NCBI RefSeq assembly: GCF_000373565.1
Contig: NZ_KB891815.1
Coordinates: 1 to 64,000 of the forward strand
Direction: 5' to 3'
Source of the DNA: Streptomyces sp. HmicA12
Lineage (GTDB): Bacteria > Actinomycetota > Actinomycetes > Streptomycetales > Streptomycetaceae
Length of the DNA stretch: 64,000 nt
A program made the translations under genes and the position numbers. Within the stretch, counting starts at the first letter, position 1; each line of letters opens with the position of its first letter. Positions 51,747-61,579 of the stretch are shown in pieces. The notes under the pieces are model-generated. The model did no database searches. It saw only the letters and a list, made by a program, of their open reading frames with translations, and had not been told where the DNA came from.

Positions 51747-53549
51747 TCAGCCGGACGCCGTACGGGTTCGGGTGAGGACGGCGCGCAGCTCGGCGACGGG
51801 GATCTTGGGCTCCCGGTCAGCGGTGAGCAGGCCGTTGGTCTCCTGGAGCGTGTCGGTGAACTGCGTGTAGCAGAAGCCCGCGAGGCCGGAGTCGACGGCG
51901 GCCTCGACGAGCGAGGAGAGCCGCTCGGCGAAGTCCTTGCCGGTGGCCACGGTGTCGTAGCCGAACCACTCCTCCCCCGCCGCCGGCTCGAAGGTCGCGC
52001 CGCCGAACTCGCTGAGGACTACGGGCTGTTGGTCGTGTTCGACGCCGTCGAGGAGGAGTCGCTTGGCGCCGGGCCACTGTTCGCGCAGTTCGCCTCGGCG
52101 CAGCGCGTCGTGCCCGTAGCGGCGGCGCAGGGTGGCGGCGTCCTGCGTGTAGTCGTGCACGCCCCACACGTCGGCCCGGGAGATCTCCCAGCCGTCGTTC
52201 GAGACCGCGGGCCGCGAGGGGTCGAGGGCCTTGGTCAGGTGGTAGAGCGCGTCCATGAAGTGGCGCTGGGCCGGGACGTGGGCGGGGTTCGGCACGGACC
52301 AGGACTCGTTGACCGGGACCCAGGCCATGATCGAGGGGTGGCTCAGGTCGCGTGTGACGGCCTCGGTCCACTCGTGGGTGACACGCTCGACGGTCGCCGT
52401 CCCGAAGGCGTACGCGGACGGCATCTCCTCCCACAGCAGCAGCCCGAGCCGGTCCGCCCAGTACAGGAAGCGCGGATCCTCGATCTTCTGGTGGATCCGC
52501 AGCCCGTTGAGGCCGATCTCCTTGGCGAGTTCGGCGTCGCGGCGCAGAGCCTCGCCCGGGGCAGCCAGGTGGGTGTCGGGCCAGTAGGCCTGTTGCAGGG
52601 CGAAGCGCAGGAAGTACGGCTTGTGGTTGAGGAGGAAGAGGCCGTCGTTCCAGTCGATGTCGCGCAGCCCGAGATAGGACGCGACCCGGTCGAGGGGTGC
52701 GTCGTCGGTGTCCGTGAGCGTCACGGTCGCGTCGACCAGGTGCGGATGCTCGGGCGTCCAGAGCAGGTCGTCGAGATCCTGCCCGTGGCGCAGGGCGGGG
52801 ACCGTGATGTCGAACGCGGTCTCCTGCTGGTCGGTGCGGATCCGCTGTTCGGCCAGGACCCGCTCCCCGTGCGCGAGCCGTACCGTCAACTGCCTTTCCC
52901 CGCGCGGCCACTGGCTGAGCCTCACCTGGCAGTGCACGCGCGCCCGGGTGACGTCCGGCGTCCAGTGCAGGCTCACGAGGTGTTCGTCGGGGACCTCCTC
53001 GAGCCACACGGGCTGCCAGATGCCGGTGGTGCGGTGGTACCAGATGACGTGCGGGTCGCGCCGCCAGTCCTGCTTGCCTCGCGGCTGGGTCGTGTCCTGG
53101 GGCTGGTCCTCGGCGCGCACCACGATCACGTGGGGGCCGTCGCGGTCGACGGCGTCGGTGAGGTCGCAGGTGAATCCGGTGTGGCCGCCCTCGTGCCGGC
53201 CGACCGGCCGGCCGTCGAGCCACACTTCGGCCCGGTGGTCCACGGCACCGAAGTGCAGCAGCAGCCGGCGGCCTGCCGCGGGCCTGGTCAGGTCCACGCT
53301 GCGGCGGTACCAGACCACCGGGTGGAAGCCGGTGTCGTGGATGCCGGAGGCCGGGGACTCGGGCGGGTAGGGCACGGTGATGGTGGCGGTGAAGGGTGCG
53401 GTGACGTCGGGGTCCGGCCAGCGGGCCCGGCGGCCGAGGTCCGCGTCGTCGTGGGCGAACCGCCACGGTCCGCTCAGGTCGCGCCAGTTCGGGTCGCGGA
53501 CGAGCTGCGGGCGCGGATGGCCCGCGGCGTCGAGATGGGTGGGGTGCAT
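51747..53549 (-). CDS. Glycoside hydrolase family 2 protein, right copy
   Basis: Duplicate of the 600-residue GH2 enzyme at 26112-27914, with acid/base Glu in VPVNES and nucleophile Glu in VVLSEFGG both preserved. Confidence 0.91.
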   Translation of the reverse strand: MHPTHLDAAGHPRPQLVRDPNWRDLSGPWRFAHDDADLGRRARWPDPDVTAPFTATITVPYPPESPASGIHDTGFHPVVWYRRSVDLTRPAAGRRLLLHFGAVDHRAEVWLDGRPVGRHEGGHTGFTCDLTDAVDRDGPHVIVVRAEDQPQDTTQPRGKQDWRRDPHVIWYHRTTGIWQPVWLEEVPDEHLVSLHWTPDVTRARVHCQVRLSQWPRGERQLTVRLAHGERVLAEQRIRTDQQETAFDITVPALRHGQDLDDLLWTPEHPHLVDATVTLTDTDDAPLDRVASYLGLRDIDWNDGLFLLNHKPYFLRFALQQAYWPDTHLAAPGEALRRDAELAKEIGLNGLRIHQKIEDPRFLYWADRLGLLLWEEMPSAYAFGTATVERVTHEWTEAVTRDLSHPSIMAWVPVNESWSVPNPAHVPAQRHFMDALYHLTKALDPSRPAVSNDGWEISRADVWGVHDYTQDAATLRRRYGHDALRRGELREQWPGAKRLLLDGVEHDQQPVVLSEFGGATFEPAAGEEWFGYDTVATGKDFAERLSSLVEAAVDSGLAGFCYTQFTDTLQETNGLLTADREPKIPVAELRAVLTRTRTASG

Positions 53550-53586
53550 CGTGGAACTCCGGTGATCTCGTGCAGGGTGCGGTGGT

Positions 53587-54231
53587 TCAGGTGCGCGCGT
53601 CGGGCCCGGCCGTGCGCAGGTCGACGACGGTGGCGGCGAAGGCCAGCGGTCCCGGGAGCAGCGGCAGCAGCAGCGGCGTGGACCACATGAGCAGTCCGGC
53701 GAGGACCACCGCGGCGAGCAGCAGGACGCTCCCTCGCGGATCGGCCGAGGTCCGCAACAGGCCCGCGCGCAGAGACAGTTGGTCGGCTCCCGGCAGGGCC
53801 GTGCAGCGCAGCGCCACGACCGCGCCGCCGACGGTCAGCAGGACGAGCGCGGGCGCCACGAGCCCGGCGCCGGGCAGATCGCTGCGCAGCAGGGCGGTGT
53901 CGACGAGCACCGCCACCGCGACGAGCGGCAGCAGCAGCCCGGCGGCGACGGAACGTGCGGTGGTGCGGGCGCGCAGGCGGCGGACGAACCCGCCCACGTC
54001 GGCCTGGGTGCCGGTCTCCGCGGCCTGTCGCAGGGTTCCCGACGCGGCGGCGAACGCGGCCGGCGCGGTCACGACGGGCAGGCAGGCGAGGCTGGTGAGC
54101 AGCCCCACGAGGAGCATGTCGGCGAACATCGTGAACCCGGAGCCGAAGACCTCGCCGGGTTCACGGCGTCGGCGGCTCTCCGCGGCGGGCGTCTTGACCC
54201 GGTGCGCGGCGGTCATGTGATCGGTGGCCAT
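53587..54231 (-). CDS. YesL-like (DUF624) membrane protein, right copy
   Basis: Duplicate of the 214-residue membrane protein at 25430-26074, in the same position between the second permease and the GH2 gene. Confidence 0.77.
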   Translation of the reverse strand: MATDHMTAAHRVKTPAAESRRRREPGEVFGSGFTMFADMLLVGLLTSLACLPVVTAPAAFAAASGTLRQAAETGTQADVGGFVRRLRARTTARSVAAGLLLPLVAVAVLVDTALLRSDLPGAGLVAPALVLLTVGGAVVALRCTALPGADQLSLRAGLLRTSADPRGSVLLLAAVVLAGLLMWSTPLLLPLLPGPLAFAATVVDLRTAGPDART

Positions 54232-54235
54232 GGGG

Positions 54236-55102
54236 TCAGCCCTTCAGTCCGGAGGTCGCCATGCCCTGCACCAGGTAGCGCTGGAAGACGAAGAAGAAGA
54301 GCACGATGGGCAGGACCGAGATCACCGACATGGCGAACATGGGCCCGTACGCGGAGGTGCTGGACTGGTCGACGAAGCTGCGCAGCGCCAGGGTGATGGT
54401 GAACTTCTCCGGCGCGAACAGATAGATCATCTGCGTGAAGAAGTCGTTCCACGTCCAGATGAAGGCGAAGATCGCCGTGGTGATCAGTGCCGGACGGCTC
54501 AGCGGCAGGGTGATGGCCCAGTACGTACGGAACGCTCCGCAGCCGTCGATGCGCGCCGACTCCTCCAGCTCGCGCGGCAGCCCGCGCATGAACTGGACGA
54601 TGAGGAAGACGAAGAACGCCTCGGTGGCGAGGAACTTGGGCAGGATCAGCGGCCAGTAGGTGTCCACCAGGCCGAGGCGGTTGAAGATGATGTACTGCGG
54701 AATCAGGACGACATGGTGGGGCAGCATCAGCGTCGCCACCATGAAGCCGAACATGGGGCCGCGCATCCGGAACCGCAGCCGCGCGAAGGCGTAGGCGGCC
54801 AGCGAGCAGGACAGGACGTTCCCGATCACCGCGCCGACCGCGATCATCAGCGAGTTGCCGAGCAGCCGGGTCACGCTGACGCCGGAGACGCCGTCCAGGG
54901 CGGTGGTGTAGTTGGACCACTCCAGGTGGCTGGGCCACAGGTCGAGGCTGGTGACGACCTCGTCGGCCGGTTTCAGGGACGTGGCGAGCAGCCAGGCCAG
55001 CGGGTAGAGCAGCACCAGCAGGGAGACGAGCGCGACGGTGTGCGGCAGCCAGCGCTTGAGGTCCGGGCCGCTGCCCGTGAGGTTCTTGGCGGTGAGACTC
55101 AT
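54236..55102 (-). CDS. Sugar ABC transporter permease (MalG/UgpE type), right copy
   Basis: Duplicate of the 288-residue permease at 24559-25425, including the EAA-type loop and the ATGA overlap with its partner permease. Confidence 0.93.
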   Translation of the reverse strand: MSLTAKNLTGSGPDLKRWLPHTVALVSLLVLLYPLAWLLATSLKPADEVVTSLDLWPSHLEWSNYTTALDGVSGVSVTRLLGNSLMIAVGAVIGNVLSCSLAAYAFARLRFRMRGPMFGFMVATLMLPHHVVLIPQYIIFNRLGLVDTYWPLILPKFLATEAFFVFLIVQFMRGLPRELEESARIDGCGAFRTYWAITLPLSRPALITTAIFAFIWTWNDFFTQMIYLFAPEKFTITLALRSFVDQSSTSAYGPMFAMSVISVLPIVLFFFVFQRYLVQGMATSGLKG

Positions 55103-56064
55103 CGCCCCTCCTCGTCCGCGTAGAAGACCCAGGACCGGGAGGTCCGGAACAGGATCAGGGTGATGACGCCGATGGCGATCAGCAGGAGCCAGGCCATCGC
55201 CGCCGCGTAACCCATGTGGGAGGCGGTGAAGCCGCGCTCGTACAGGTAGAGGGTGTAGAAGTTGATGGAGTCGGCGGGCCGGCCGCTGCCGTTGCTGACC
55301 ACGAAGGCCGGGGTGAAGACCTGGAAGGACTGGATCATCTCCAGGACCAGGTTGAAGAAGACGACCGGGGACAGCATCGGCACGGTGATGGAGACGAACT
55401 GCCGCCAGCGGCCGGCGCCGTCGAGGGCGGCCGCCTCGTACAGGTCGGGCGAGATCTGCTGGAGCCCCGCCAGGAAGATGACCATCGGGGCGCCGAACTG
55501 CCAGGCCGTCAGGGCGACCACGACGTAGATCGCGAGGTCGGGGTTGCCGACCCAGCCGCCGGTGTGGATGCCGATCGAGTCGAGCAGGTTCGGGATCGTG
55601 CCGCCGTCGTTGTACAGGGCACGCCACACCAGCGCGATGGACATGCTCGCGCCGAGCAGCGACGGCGCGTAGAAGGCGGAGCGGTAGAAGGCGCGGCCGC
55701 GGCCGAGGTTCTTCAGGAGCATCGCCGCGCCGAGCGCGAGGCCGAGCTTGAGCGGAACGGCGATCACGACGTACAGGAGGGTGGTGCCGACCGAGCGCCA
55801 GTAGCGGGGGTCCTCGGTGAGCATCTCGGTGTAGTTGCGCAGGCCCACCCAGTGCGGCGGGTCGAAGAGGTTGTAGTCCGTGAAGGACAGGTAGAGCGAG
55901 ACCGCCATCGGCACCAGGGTCAGCACCACGGCGCCGATCATCCAGGGCGACAGGAACACGTAGGCGGGCCACTGCTGTTCACGGCGGCGGCGCCGGGCGC
56001 TCTTCGGCCGGGGCTTCGTCGTGCGGTCGGCGCGCGGGGGCGCCTGGGTCGACAGCGCCGTCAT
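55099..56064 (-). CDS. Sugar ABC transporter permease (MalF/UgpA type), right copy
   Basis: Duplicate of the 321-residue permease at 23597-24562, with unchanged EAA loop YEAAALDGAGRWR and overlaps on both sides. Confidence 0.93.
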   Translation of the reverse strand: MTALSTQAPPRADRTTKPRPKSARRRRREQQWPAYVFLSPWMIGAVVLTLVPMAVSLYLSFTDYNLFDPPHWVGLRNYTEMLTEDPRYWRSVGTTLLYVVIAVPLKLGLALGAAMLLKNLGRGRAFYRSAFYAPSLLGASMSIALVWRALYNDGGTIPNLLDSIGIHTGGWVGNPDLAIYVVVALTAWQFGAPMVIFLAGLQQISPDLYEAAALDGAGRWRQFVSITVPMLSPVVFFNLVLEMIQSFQVFTPAFVVSNGSGRPADSINFYTLYLYERGFTASHMGYAAAMAWLLLIAIGVITLILFRTSRSWVFYADEEGR

Positions 56065-57395
56065 GACCTCAGCTCCCGGTTCGCCTCGTCGATGAACTCA
56101 CGGGCCGCCTGCCGCGGCGACGCGAGGTCGTACATGACGCGCTGGTAGTTGCGGTTGAAGGCGGTCTGGATCGCGACGTCGCCGCGGGGCGGCGCGGCGG
56201 GCGGTGCGTCGACCCCGTACTTCTCCATCATCTGTCCGTAGCGGTAGATCTCCAGCTCGGGGCCCTTGAGGGTCTTGGCCACGCGGGTGGCGATCGCGCG
56301 GTTGGGCGGGGTGGAGCGGGTGAAGCCGAGGATGTCGCCGGCCCGCTTGTCGTTGAGGAGGAAGTCGATCAACTCGGTCGCCTCCTTGGGGTGGGGGGTG
56401 TGCGCCCCGACGCCGAGCAGCATCGACGGCTTGAAGTAGTTGCCGGCGCGGCCGTCGGTGGTGGGGACCGGCCCGATGCGCACCTGGTCGCCCAGGAGCG
56501 CCGGATAGCCGGGGAAGGTGGCGTCCCAGGTGTAGTCGGCGGCGGCGAGCCCGCGTCCGATGGGTGTCCACTCGGTGCTGTCGGCCTGCACGGTGTCCTC
56601 GGCCTTCGCGACGGCGCCGTGCTTGCGCTGATCGTTGAAGTACGTCCAGAACGCGGTGAGGTCGTCCTCGGTGAAGCCGAGCCTGGTCTGGCTCGCGTAG
56701 AGCTTGCCGCCGCGGCTGCGCAGCCAGTCCTCGAAGACGTCCTCGTTCGTGGCGCCGTCGTTGGAACCGGCGACGGCCCGCCCGTCCGGGGCCTTCAACC
56801 CCAGGGCCGCGATCTTCTTGTTGGCCTCGGCGAAGTCCCGCCAGGTCCAGTCGGGTTCGGGCGTGGGGACGCCCGCCTTCCTGTAGATCTTGGTGTCGTA
56901 CGCGTATCCGGTGATCCCGCGGCCCATCGGCATGGCGTACTGCGTGCCCTTGAAGGTGCCGGTGCGCACGAGTTCCTTGTCCATCTCGGACGTGCGGATC
57001 GCTTTGTCGCGGATCGCCTTGTCGAGCGGCAGGAGCGCGTTGCCGTCGGAGTACTGCGAGATCTGCCGGTAGTCCAGCTGCGCGACGTCGGGGATGCCGC
57101 CGCCGGCCGCCTGGGTGGCGAGCTTCTGCATGTACGCGCCGAAGTCGGCGTTCGATGTGCGGACGGTGACGCCGGGGTGTTCCTTCTCGAAGAGCTCTAC
57201 GGCCTTCTTCGTGCGGGTGGCGCGGTCGTCGTTGCCCCACCAGGTGAAGGTGATCGTGACGCCGTGCGCCGCCTCGCCGCTCGCGCCGGAGCAGGCGGAG
57301 AGCGTGCCGGTCAGCGCGGTGCTGAGGGCGACGGCGGCCGTGGCGAGGACGGCCCGGCGGGGCAGGCGGCGTCGACGGCGTGGGGGTTCGGGCAT
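56061..57395 (-). CDS. Sugar ABC transporter substrate-binding lipoprotein, right copy
   Basis: Duplicate of the 444-residue binding protein at 22266-23600, with the same Arg-rich leader and LSAC lipobox. Confidence 0.93.
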   Translation of the reverse strand: MPEPPRRRRRLPRRAVLATAAVALSTALTGTLSACSGASGEAAHGVTITFTWWGNDDRATRTKKAVELFEKEHPGVTVRTSNADFGAYMQKLATQAAGGGIPDVAQLDYRQISQYSDGNALLPLDKAIRDKAIRTSEMDKELVRTGTFKGTQYAMPMGRGITGYAYDTKIYRKAGVPTPEPDWTWRDFAEANKKIAALGLKAPDGRAVAGSNDGATNEDVFEDWLRSRGGKLYASQTRLGFTEDDLTAFWTYFNDQRKHGAVAKAEDTVQADSTEWTPIGRGLAAADYTWDATFPGYPALLGDQVRIGPVPTTDGRAGNYFKPSMLLGVGAHTPHPKEATELIDFLLNDKRAGDILGFTRSTPPNRAIATRVAKTLKGPELEIYRYGQMMEKYGVDAPPAAPPRGDVAIQTAFNRNYQRVMYDLASPRQAAREFIDEANRELRS

Positions 57396-57442
57396 GGTTG
57401 CCCTCCTGAGGGGTGGCGGAGGTGGAAGGACAGGTGCGGGCC

Positions 57443-58168
57443 TCAGATGCCCGGATAGACGTCGAGCCGCCCGCACATGCCGAACCGGCCGCGTGCGGTG
57501 GGTCCGGTGGCCGCGACCCGGGCGTGCGCGAGGTGCTCCGTGTGCTGTCCGCGCAAGGCGTGCAGCTGGGCCCCGGTCGCCGACGCGGCGGCCTGCGCGC
57601 CGTCGCGCCAGCGCTGTTCCCAGGCGTCGAGGCGGGGGCGGATCAGTGCGGCGGCGGCCTGCTGGAACGCCTCCAGGGGTGCCGGGTCGCCCGCTTCGGT
57701 GGCCGCGCGCAGTTCCAGGAAGCGGCGCGTGGCCAGGTCCCTGCGGGCGCGGGCGATCTCCACCTGCTCGGCCTCGGGCACGTCGTCGGGGATGCGCACG
57801 GCGTCCGCGTACGTGTCGGGGTCGTCGAGCAGGTCCTGCGGAAGGGTGAGGACCGCGTCGCCCGCCTCGGGCAGGCCGCTGTTCTGCATCACGACGGTGA
57901 TCTCCAACGCGCCGTCGTTGACCAGGCGGTGGATCGTGCCGGGCGTGAACCAGGCGACGGTGCCGGGCTCCAGGGCCGTCTCCTCGTACCCGGAGAGGGT
58001 CAGGGTCTGCACCCGGCCGCGCCCGGCGGTCACCACGTACCCCTCGCTGCACGCGAGGTGCAGGTGCGGGGTGCCGCCGCCGGGCAGGCCCTCGACGGTG
58101 GGCCAGTCGTAGACGCGCAGCCGGGAGACGCCGACCGCGCCGGGGAAACCGTCGTACGCCGCGCTCAC
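57443..58168 (-). CDS. Cupin-domain protein, right copy
   Basis: Duplicate of the 241-residue cupin at 21493-22218, GTG start overlapping the PmoA-like stop as in the left arm. Confidence 0.84.
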   Translation of the reverse strand: MSAAYDGFPGAVGVSRLRVYDWPTVEGLPGGGTPHLHLACSEGYVVTAGRGRVQTLTLSGYEETALEPGTVAWFTPGTIHRLVNDGALEITVVMQNSGLPEAGDAVLTLPQDLLDDPDTYADAVRIPDDVPEAEQVEIARARRDLATRRFLELRAATEAGDPAPLEAFQQAAAALIRPRLDAWEQRWRDGAQAAASATGAQLHALRGQHTEHLAHARVAATGPTARGRFGMCGRLDVYPGI

Positions 58169-59088
58169 CACGCGTTCCCCTCGACCTGCGCGGCGACCTG
58201 CTCGCGGTCCCAGGCGCCGTCGGCGACGGTGACCCGGTAGGAGCGGGAGAGCGTGTCGCCGGGGGCGAGGACCAGCTCGTCGTGGAACGCCCAGGACGGG
58301 GCGACGGCGGCGAACGGGTCGCTGCGCACGAACCAGTGCGCCGGGTGCGTCCCCTTCTCCCCCGTGTGGTCGTTGCCCGCCGCGTGCTCGAAGACCAGGG
58401 TCGCGTGTCCGTCGCGCTCGTCGTGCTCGCCGACGTACGCCAGCCACGGCGCCTGCGTGCCCATCAGGTCGCCGCTGTCGGCCTCGGCGCTGAACACCCG
58501 GCCGTCGCGGAAGGCGCGCGGGCCGCGCCAGAACAGTCCGGTGTATCCGGCGGCGGGGCGGCCGTGGGTGGTGGGGCTGCCGAAGTGCAGGGGCTCGGCG
58601 CGACGGTTGGTCACCGACGAGGTCCAGGTCAGCGCCCAGCTGCCGGCCGCCGTGTCGAGGTGCGACACCTCCAGGCGGCGCTCCTCCTCGGCCCACAGCT
58701 CCCCGTCGTACGGGTGCCAGGTGAGGCGTTCGGCGATCACGGCCCGGTCGCCGGTGGCGGAGACCTCGTCGAAGGCGACGTGCGCCATCGAGCCGATCCT
58801 CTCGTGCAGCGGGAGATATCCCTCGCCGTGCACGTAGGTGTTGCCGCCCCACAGGTTCTGGCCCGAGAGGTGGGAGGCGGTGAGCTGGAGTCCCTTGTGC
58901 CAACGGTGGTCGTTGGGGCGGTAGTCGGTGACGACGGCACCGGACAGGGTGCGGATCGGGTGGAGGTAGGGCTTGGGGGCCTCCCACGCGGCCTCCGGGC
59001 GGTACACGTAGGCGAACAGCTCGGTGCCGGTGGCCTCGTGGACCACGGTGATGCGGTCGCCGTGGGCGTGGGTGAGTGCGAGCGTCAT
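58165..59088 (-). CDS. PmoA-like (DUF6807) protein, right copy
   Basis: Duplicate of the 307-residue protein at 20573-21496, with both overlaps to its operon neighbours kept. Confidence 0.81.
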   Translation of the reverse strand: MTLALTHAHGDRITVVHEATGTELFAYVYRPEAAWEAPKPYLHPIRTLSGAVVTDYRPNDHRWHKGLQLTASHLSGQNLWGGNTYVHGEGYLPLHERIGSMAHVAFDEVSATGDRAVIAERLTWHPYDGELWAEEERRLEVSHLDTAAGSWALTWTSSVTNRRAEPLHFGSPTTHGRPAAGYTGLFWRGPRAFRDGRVFSAEADSGDLMGTQAPWLAYVGEHDERDGHATLVFEHAAGNDHTGEKGTHPAHWFVRSDPFAAVAPSWAFHDELVLAPGDTLSRSYRVTVADGAWDREQVAAQVEGNAW

Positions 59089-60233
59089 GCCTGGGCCTCT
59101 TCCGTACGGGCGTCGGCGGGCGCCCAGCCGGGGGCGTCGCCGTGCAGGGCGGTGTAGTAGGGGTCGCCGGGGCCGATGTCCCCGGCGCGGACCGTGGTGT
59201 CGGTGAACGCGGACTTGTAGAGGGCGGTGATGAACTCGAGCGTGCGGCGGCCGCCCTCGCCGCTGGTCGGGTGGCGTCGCCCGGCGTTGATGTCGGCCAC
59301 CAGGGCGCGCAGTTGGGCCAGGTGCGAGCTGGGCTCGTCGGCGCCGAAGTCCTGCCAGGCGGCGGCCTCCTCGGTGGGGACGCCGGGGGCGGGGGTGATG
59401 CGCCAGTCCGCGTTGCGGTAGCCGTACAGGTGGGTGAGCTCGATGGTCGCGCGCTCGCAGTCGATGCGGATGCGGCTGACCTCGTCCGGGCTGAGCACGC
59501 TGTTGACGACCGTGGCGACGGCGCCGTCGGCGAAGCGGACCTGGGCGGTGGAGACGTCCTCGGTCTCCACGTCGTGCACCAGGCGGGCCGCCATGCCGCG
59601 CACCTCGGACCACGGGCCCATCAGGTCGAGCAGCAGATCGGTCTGGTGGATGCCGTGTCCCATGGCCGGGCCGCCGCCCTCGGTCGCCCAACGGCCGCGC
59701 CAGGGAACGGCGTAGTAGGCGGTGTCCCGGTACCAGGTGGTCTGGCAGTGCGCGACCAACTGCCGTCCGAAGGCGCCTTCCCGCAGCAGTCGCCGCACGT
59801 GCCGGGCGCCGGAGCCGAAGCGGTGCTGGAAGACGATGGAGGAGTACGGCGCGGTGTCGTCGCCCGGTTCGGCCGCCTCCACGGCGTCGTAGTCGGCCAG
59901 CGAGGGGCACGGCGGCTTCTCGCACCACACGTACGCGCCCGCCTTGAGCGCGGCCACGGACTGTTCCCGGTGCACGGCCGGCGGGGTGCACAACACGACG
60001 AGGTCGGGGCGCACTTCGGCGAGCATCGCGTCGAGGTCGGTCGACGCGTACGGGATCGCGAACTCCTCCGCCAGGGCCCGCACCGCCGCGTCGTTCACAT
60101 CGACCGCGGCCACGATCTCCGTCTCGCCCTCCTCGGCGAGGGTCCGCAGGGCGGGCAGGTGGCTGGAGCGGGCGATCCCGCCGGCGCCGACCACGGCCGT
60201 GCGCAGGGGAGTCTTCGGACCTTGCGAGGACAT
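59085..60233 (-). CDS. Gfo/Idh/MocA-family oxidoreductase, right copy
   Basis: Duplicate of the 382-residue oxidoreductase at 19428-20576, with Rossmann and CEKP motifs unchanged. It is first gene of the duplicated operon and divergent from the duplicated lacI. Confidence 0.92.
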   Translation of the reverse strand: MSSQGPKTPLRTAVVGAGGIARSSHLPALRTLAEEGETEIVAAVDVNDAAVRALAEEFAIPYASTDLDAMLAEVRPDLVVLCTPPAVHREQSVAALKAGAYVWCEKPPCPSLADYDAVEAAEPGDDTAPYSSIVFQHRFGSGARHVRRLLREGAFGRQLVAHCQTTWYRDTAYYAVPWRGRWATEGGGPAMGHGIHQTDLLLDLMGPWSEVRGMAARLVHDVETEDVSTAQVRFADGAVATVVNSVLSPDEVSRIRIDCERATIELTHLYGYRNADWRITPAPGVPTEEAAAWQDFGADEPSSHLAQLRALVADINAGRRHPTSGEGGRRTLEFITALYKSAFTDTTVRAGDIGPGDPYYTALHGDAPGWAPADARTEEAQA

Positions 60234-60292
60234 GACGGTCCCTCTCGTCGGACAGGCGAATGGACACGGCGGTGCGGCCACCGACGCCGGCA

Positions 60293-60304
60293 GCAAGCGC
60301 TTGC
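60293..60304. promoter_or_regulatory. Second palindrome in lacI/oxidoreductase gap, right copy
   Basis: GCAAGCGCTTGC, self-complementary and therefore identical to the left-arm site. Confidence 0.58.
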
Positions 60305-60313
60305 CTTGCATGT

Positions 60314-60329
60314 GTTCCAACGTTGTAAC
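60314..60329. promoter_or_regulatory. Candidate LacI operator O1, right copy
   Basis: GTTCCAACGTTGTAAC, complement of the left-arm O1, between the divergent lacI and oxidoreductase copies. Confidence 0.66.
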
Positions 60330-60448
60330 CGCCACGTCTCCGCAGGGTCAACCCTCCGGAGCAAAAGAACTCCGAGCCAACGCCCGACCCTCACAACACC
60401 CCTCTGAGCATGCATAATCTGGAAAAACTCCAGGGAGGGGACCTCATC

Positions 60449-61492
60449 GTGGGAGCAGTGACGCTGAAGGACGTGGCGGAACTCGCCGGGGTGTCCATCA
60501 AAACGGCTTCCAACGTTGTACGTGAGGCGCCGAAGGTGGCTCCGGCCACCCGGGAGCGGGTGATGCGGGCCGTCCGCGAGCTGGGTTACCGGCCGAATCC
60601 GTCGGCCCGGCGGCTGCGGACCGGGCGCAGCGGACTGATCGCGCTGGCCGTTCCGCAGCTGACGACGCCGTACTTCGCCGAACTCGCCCACCACGTGCGG
60701 ACCGAGGCGACGGCGCTCGGCCTGACCGTCCTCATCGAGGAGACCCTCGGGGACCCGGCGGAGGAGCTGCGGCTCGCCACCGGCGTGAGCGCGTCGCTGC
60801 TCGACGGGGTGATCCTGTCGCCGCTGCACGTCTCGGCCGACGAACTGGCTCCCGTTGCAAGCGAGTTGCCGCTCGTCCTGCTCGGCGAGCGCAGTTACGA
60901 GGGCGACCGTGTCGGAGCCGACCATGTCCTGATCGACAACGTCGGGGCCGCCCGTGACGCGACGGCCCATCTGATCGGCCTGGGCCGCACCCGGATCGCC
61001 GCGATCGGCGCCGACCGCAAGGCGTCCGCGACCAGCCGCCAGCGCCTGGAGGGGTACCACGCGGCGCTGCACGCGGCCGGGCTGCCCTTCGACCCCCGGC
61101 TGGCCCCCACGATCGGCGAGTTCGACCGGCCGGGCGGCCTGGCCGCGATGCGCACCCTGCTCGCACTGCCGGCCGCCGACCGCCCCGACGCCGTCTTCTG
61201 CTTCAGCGACATGCTGGCCGTCGGCGCCCAACGTGCCATGTTCGAGAGCGGGTTGAGCATCCCCGGCGACATCGCCGTGGTCGGCGTCGACGGATCGCAG
61301 GAGGCGCTGTACAGCACCCCGTCGCTGACCACCGTCGTCCCGGACAAGGCGGCCATCGCATCACTGTCCGTCCGGTGTCTCGCCGCACGCATCAAGGCGG
61401 AGGAGCCGCTCCCGTTCGAGGTCCACACGGCCCCGCACGCGCTCGAGGCCCGCGAATCGACACTGGGCGTTCGCGAGGAGGTGCGCCCCTGA
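60449..61492 (+). CDS. LacI-family transcriptional regulator, right copy
   Basis: Duplicate of the 347-residue repressor at 18169-19212, with the same GTG start after GGGAGGGG. With operators also doubled, the repressor-to-operator ratio would be unchanged. Confidence 0.92.
   Translation: MGAVTLKDVAELAGVSIKTASNVVREAPKVAPATRERVMRAVRELGYRPNPSARRLRTGRSGLIALAVPQLTTPYFAELAHHVRTEATALGLTVLIEETLGDPAEELRLATGVSASLLDGVILSPLHVSADELAPVASELPLVLLGERSYEGDRVGADHVLIDNVGAARDATAHLIGLGRTRIAAIGADRKASATSRQRLEGYHAALHAAGLPFDPRLAPTIGEFDRPGGLAAMRTLLALPAADRPDAVFCFSDMLAVGAQRAMFESGLSIPGDIAVVGVDGSQEALYSTPSLTTVVPDKAAIASLSVRCLAARIKAEEPLPFEVHTAPHALEARESTLGVREEVRP
60509..60520. promoter_or_regulatory. LacI-type operator-like site inside lacI, right copy
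   Basis: TCCAACGTTGTA within the coding sequence for the recognition helix; complement of the site in the left copy. Confidence 0.38.
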
Positions 61493-61543
61493 CGCCGCCC
61501 GAGCACCCTTTCTCGTCCGCTTGACGACAACAGGCCCTCACAT

Positions 61544-61564
61544 TTAAAGTCGTGATGACTCTAA
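61544..61564. promoter_or_regulatory. Dyad in the SPFH gene leader, right copy
   Basis: TTAAAGTC-gtgat-GACTCTAA, complement of the left-arm dyad, 16 bp before the SPFH ATG. Confidence 0.48.
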
Positions 61565-61579
61565 TGAGGGGGCTTCGTC